Assembly: GCA_025350365.1 (NCBI GenBank) | Contig: JANXXY010000170.1 | Coordinates: 1-7,588 of the forward strand | DNA: 7,588 nt | Direction of reading: 5' to 3' | Origin: Bacteroidales bacterium | GTDB taxonomy: Bacteria; Bacteroidota; Bacteroidia; Bacteroidales; JAAUTT01 | Shown here: one piece after another, positions 4,980 to 7,588 of the stretch | Numbering within the stretch: position 1 is the stretch's first letter | Layout: each line of letters opens with the position of its first letter | Translations under genes and position numbers: made by a program | The notes under the pieces: model-generated | What the model saw: the letters and a program-made list of their open reading frames with translations, nothing else | Told to the model about the DNA's origin: nothing | The model's database searches: none

Positions 4980-6416
4980 TTAGCTCAGTTTGCGTTTCAA
5001 AAGCTCCGGTTTTTCCTTATAAAGATGTAATATTAATTCTCCGAAAATAGTATTCGCCCAAGCAAACCAACTTCTTGAAAAATCTTTTGGATTATCTATA
5101 TGGAACGATTCATGAATAAAACCTGTTCCGGCATGAGTGTTCTTAAGTGTTGTTAAACAATAGATTATTTCATCGTCATTGTTGCTGGTTAAAGCTTGCA
5201 TTACAAGTCCAAGAGGCCATATTTTACCCTCTCCTACATGAGGACCCCCAATTCCTTTGGCAAACTTACCCTCATTAAACCATGGATTATGGTGGCTAAG
5301 CGAAAACTTGCGTGAATTCTTATAAACGGAATCCTCTTTCGTGCAATAACCCAGATAAGGTAATGACAGGATGTTGGGTACATTGGCATCGTCCATGCAC
5401 AATGAGTTTCCAAATCCATCAATTTCCAGGGGGTAAATTTTCCCGGCTAACGGGTGTTCTACCATTGCAAAATGCTTCAAAGCACCATCTACTTCATCAG
5501 CTAAATTCGCACACTCAGCAGAAAATGTTGCATCATTCAATGTCTTACTAAAAATCTCACTTAGTTGACGAAGTGAAACAACCGCAAACATATTCGACGA
5601 AACCAGGTAGGGGTAAAATGTAGAATCGTCGGAAGGCCGGAACATGGAATGAATCAAACCATTCTTCACCGTAGGATTGCCATACCCTCCTCCATACTGT
5701 GAATCAGTTGGGTTTGCCGCATCACGTTGAAATTTATAGGGCCCTTTATTAGTCTTTCGTTGTTGTTCCTTAAAGGTTTTAACAATAAGCTTCATGGCCT
5801 GTTGCCACGTGCTATCAAATGCTGATGCATCGCCGGTATTTTTCCAATATCCGTAAGCCAACCTTATGACGTAACATAGGGAGTCGATTTCCCATTTGCG
5901 TTCATGCACACCTGGTTTCATGGTGGTATGATCTCCGACCCACTCGCTTTTCTTTTCAGGATCGTTATAAAAAGCATTGGCATAGGGATCGAGCAATACA
6001 AATTCAGCCTGTTTATTTATTACCCCTTTCAATAGATTTTTCAATTTTATGTCGCTGTTAGCAAGCGTCAGATAAGGCCAAACCTGTGCCGACGAATCAC
6101 GCAACCACATGGCATCAATATCTCCGGTAATGACGTATGTATAAGGCTTACCATTTTTCTCCATGTAAGTTACCGTTGTATCCAGCGTATTAGGAAAACA
6201 ATTTTCGAACATCCATGCCAACTCTTCGTCAGCCATCACTTTTTTTATTTCCAGAATAGTATCTTCAACAGCTTTGCTATTAAATCTGCGTTTGCTTACA
6301 ACCGGACGCATGGAGGTAAAAGTGGTGACAGATTGATTCCCTGTCGAAGGAATGCCAAAACTAATAGCTGCTGAGGCTAAACCGGTGGTTTTTATAAAAT
6401 TTCTTCGTGTTGACAT
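4980..6416 (-). CDS. Glycoside hydrolase family 125, exo-alpha-1,6-mannosidase, Tat-exported
   Basis: GH125 enzymes (formerly DUF1237) remove terminal alpha-1,6-linked mannose from N-glycans or yeast mannan by inversion in an (alpha/alpha)6 barrel. The 478 residues cover the whole family. Recognisable blocks are ITGDIDAMWLRDSSAQVWPY (97-115), the block around RPSDDSTFYPY (260-270), and GTGFIHESFH (430-439). D263 and E436 are 173 residues apart, the same spacing as the known acid and base (Asp220, Glu393) of the Clostridium perfringens enzyme. The N-terminus has a twin-arginine signal (TRRNFIK at 3-9, then a small-residue hydrophobic stretch), so the folded enzyme should be exported. No lipobox cysteine is present, so periplasmic placement is likely. 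A GH5-like gene lies upstream on the same strand, separated by a terminator. No susC/susD genes are in view. Confidence 0.93.
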   Translation of the reverse strand: MSTRRNFIKTTGLASAAISFGIPSTGNQSVTTFTSMRPVVSKRRFNSKAVEDTILEIKKVMADEELAWMFENCFPNTLDTTVTYMEKNGKPYTYVITGDIDAMWLRDSSAQVWPYLTLANSDIKLKNLLKGVINKQAEFVLLDPYANAFYNDPEKKSEWVGDHTTMKPGVHERKWEIDSLCYVIRLAYGYWKNTGDASAFDSTWQQAMKLIVKTFKEQQRKTNKGPYKFQRDAANPTDSQYGGGYGNPTVKNGLIHSMFRPSDDSTFYPYLVSSNMFAVVSLRQLSEIFSKTLNDATFSAECANLADEVDGALKHFAMVEHPLAGKIYPLEIDGFGNSLCMDDANVPNILSLPYLGYCTKEDSVYKNSRKFSLSHHNPWFNEGKFAKGIGGPHVGEGKIWPLGLVMQALTSNNDDEIIYCLTTLKNTHAGTGFIHESFHIDNPKDFSRSWFAWANTIFGELILHLYKEKPELLKRKLS

Positions 6417-6775
6417 GGTATATTTTTAAACTATTTTTATTTTATTAATGATAAGTAACTGAAAATGCAATTAATACACGCCTGCATGGTTATTGGTAAT
6501 AATTGAAGGTGAAATTAGTGATTTTACGCTTACTTTTAAAAAAAGATTAACCAGAACATATCAAAATTAATCATCCATCGTTTTTTTTGATAAAAACCAA
6601 CAATTAAAAATGATTCGAAGGTACTTCAACTCACGGTTATTGGAAGACTATGTTTTTTGCAATTGAACGTAAATGGCGGGTTGGGTTATACATATGAGCC
6701 GTAAGATTCAAATAGATAGGCGCAGCATCACGCTGTGCCTATCTTGAAGTGTTATTTTCTTCTTATTACCTTTTG
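6417..6775. other. Non-coding interval between the two glycosidase genes
   Basis: This AT-rich 359-bp stretch has no credible gene on either strand. Its left part is the GH125 leader; its right part holds the hairpin at 6714-6744. A minus-strand TAATTTTG (6562-6569) fits the Bacteroidota -7 consensus TAnnTTTG and would give a leader near 140 nt for GH125. The nearest TTG is about 28 bases upstream of it, too far for a good -33 element, so the promoter call is weak. Confidence 0.6.
6714..6744 (-). terminator. Hairpin terminator downstream of the GH5-like gene
   Basis: Bases 6714-6726 and 6732-6744 form a 13-bp stem (arms AGATAGGCGCAGC and GCTGTGCCTATCT) with a five-base loop. One position is imperfect: a G-U pair if transcribed rightward, an A-C mismatch if leftward. 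It lies 31 bases past the stop of the GH5-like gene, followed on the minus strand by a short T-rich stretch. It probably ends that transcript and separates it from GH125. Confidence 0.7.
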
Positions 6776-7588
6776 TTATTTCTTTCCCGTCAAACTCTTA
6801 ATCAAGTCAACTTCTTCCTGTTTGTATGGAGTTCCGTTAGTACGGAAAATCTCATGAAACCATAGTTTTGGCTCAGAACCATCAGGTGTTGGTTCGTCCC
6901 AGGCATATTTGGTATTTGTTTTGCCAGACACCAATCCCCAGTTGATGGCAGCAATGTTTTCCTTTTTCAGCATTGGCATGATATTATCGAACCGGCTACG
7001 GTGTTTACGAGCCATATATTCGGTGCAAATCAGCGGCTTGCCTATTCTTTTTAATGTATCAATACATTGTTGGTGCAGTGTATCATTCTGATAATTATGA
7101 TAGGTAATAACATCGGAATTCTCAACCTGAAATTTATTTAATTCACCCAGACTTAAGTTCCAAACACCAGCAGAAAGTGGCTGAGATGGATTAACCTCAC
7201 GACCCCATTGAAACACTTTCTTTAATAATGGCAACGATTTGTTACCATAGTTTGAATTGCCAGGTTCGTTATACAAATCCCAAAGAACAATACGTTTGTC
7301 AGACGAGAATGTGGTAAGAACGTCTTTTACGTAACGCTCCAGTACTGCAATAATAGTGCTATCGGTATGAATCAGATCGCCCGGATCGCGAACCCAACCT
7401 GAATTGTGAATGCCTGTTTTAGGAGCAGGTTGTATGCCTGCTTTGTAGGTTGGGTTCCAGCAGTCGTCGAAAATACAAAATACTGTAGAAATGCCGTGTT
7501 TGTTGGCAATGGTGAGATATTGGTTCATACGGTTTTTAAAACCGGCTGTGTCATTTTGCCATGCCAAATGATGAAGATAAACTCGCAT
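6776..7588 (-). CDS. GH5-like TIM-barrel glycoside hydrolase, C-terminal part (5' end off the right edge)
   Basis: The visible 270 residues are the main part of a clan GH-A (beta/alpha)8 barrel of the cellulase/1,4-beta-xylanase-like type common in Bacteroidota. The catalytic acid/base is expected at E108 in WDLYNEPGN (103-111), after strand 4. The nucleophile is expected at E190 in LICTEYMAR (186-194), after strand 7. Other family signs are VYLHHLAWQ (3-11), FDDCWNP (40-46), APKTGIHNSGW (55-65), TYHNYQ (162-167) and INWGLVSGK (215-223). The first visible Met lies inside the conserved strand that normally reads xMRVYLHxLxW, so it is internal; the true start and any signal peptide lie beyond 7588. 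The C-terminus is complete. Substrate is uncertain; with GH125 nearby a mannose- or glycan-containing target is possible, which is inference. Confidence 0.88.
   Translation of the reverse strand: MRVYLHHLAWQNDTAGFKNRMNQYLTIANKHGISTVFCIFDDCWNPTYKAGIQPAPKTGIHNSGWVRDPGDLIHTDSTIIAVLERYVKDVLTTFSSDKRIVLWDLYNEPGNSNYGNKSLPLLKKVFQWGREVNPSQPLSAGVWNLSLGELNKFQVENSDVITYHNYQNDTLHQQCIDTLKRIGKPLICTEYMARKHRSRFDNIMPMLKKENIAAINWGLVSGKTNTKYAWDEPTPDGSEPKLWFHEIFRTNGTPYKQEEVDLIKSLTGKK

Overview
The window looks like chromosomal DNA of an anaerobic or facultative Bacteroidota, probably a Bacteroidales/Marinilabiliales-type organism. The support is AT-rich intergenic DNA, A-rich leaders without Shine-Dalgarno sites, the Bacteroidota style of the NrfH/NrfA proteins, and a Tat-type GH125 enzyme next to a GH5-like enzyme. 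The taxonomic call is inference.

Region 1-1558 (+) carries the 3' part of nrfH (small tetraheme quinol dehydrogenase) and the 5' part of nrfA (ammonia-forming cytochrome c nitrite reductase). NrfA follows the family through residue ~323 and then stops matching, so the fifth heme motif and the C-terminal helices are missing. From 1440 back to 1357 the opposite strand encodes what reads as the missing N-terminus of NrfH (28 residues, ending ...GIFTGL). nrfH and nrfA have therefore been cut and rejoined head to head at a short shared sequence near 1357-1366. This is either a real inversion or an amplification/assembly chimera.

Region 1531-3771 (-) is a nitrosative-stress cluster. In transcription order it holds an Rrf2-family regulator with three cysteines (NsrR/IscR-like), a 308-aa ferredoxin-like protein, a small cupin and a YgbA-family protein. 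The nrfH start lies 90 bp beyond ygbA on the same strand. The uninverted locus was probably rrf2 - ferredoxin - cupin - ygbA - nrfH - nrfA, all in one direction: an NO/nitrite-responsive sensor and repair set joined to the nitrite/NO-reducing enzyme.

Region 3772-4969 has an AT-rich palindrome over the likely rrf2 promoter, then two small (+) genes: a gamma-glutamylcyclotransferase-like protein and a PHP-domain metallohydrolase.

Region 4980-7588 (-) is a carbohydrate module: a complete GH125 exo-alpha-1,6-mannosidase with a Tat signal and the C-terminal 270 residues of a GH5-like TIM-barrel glycosidase that runs off the right edge. They are separated by 359 bp of non-coding DNA with a strong hairpin terminator. 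No tRNA, rRNA, CRISPR array, transposase or intact mobile element was seen.
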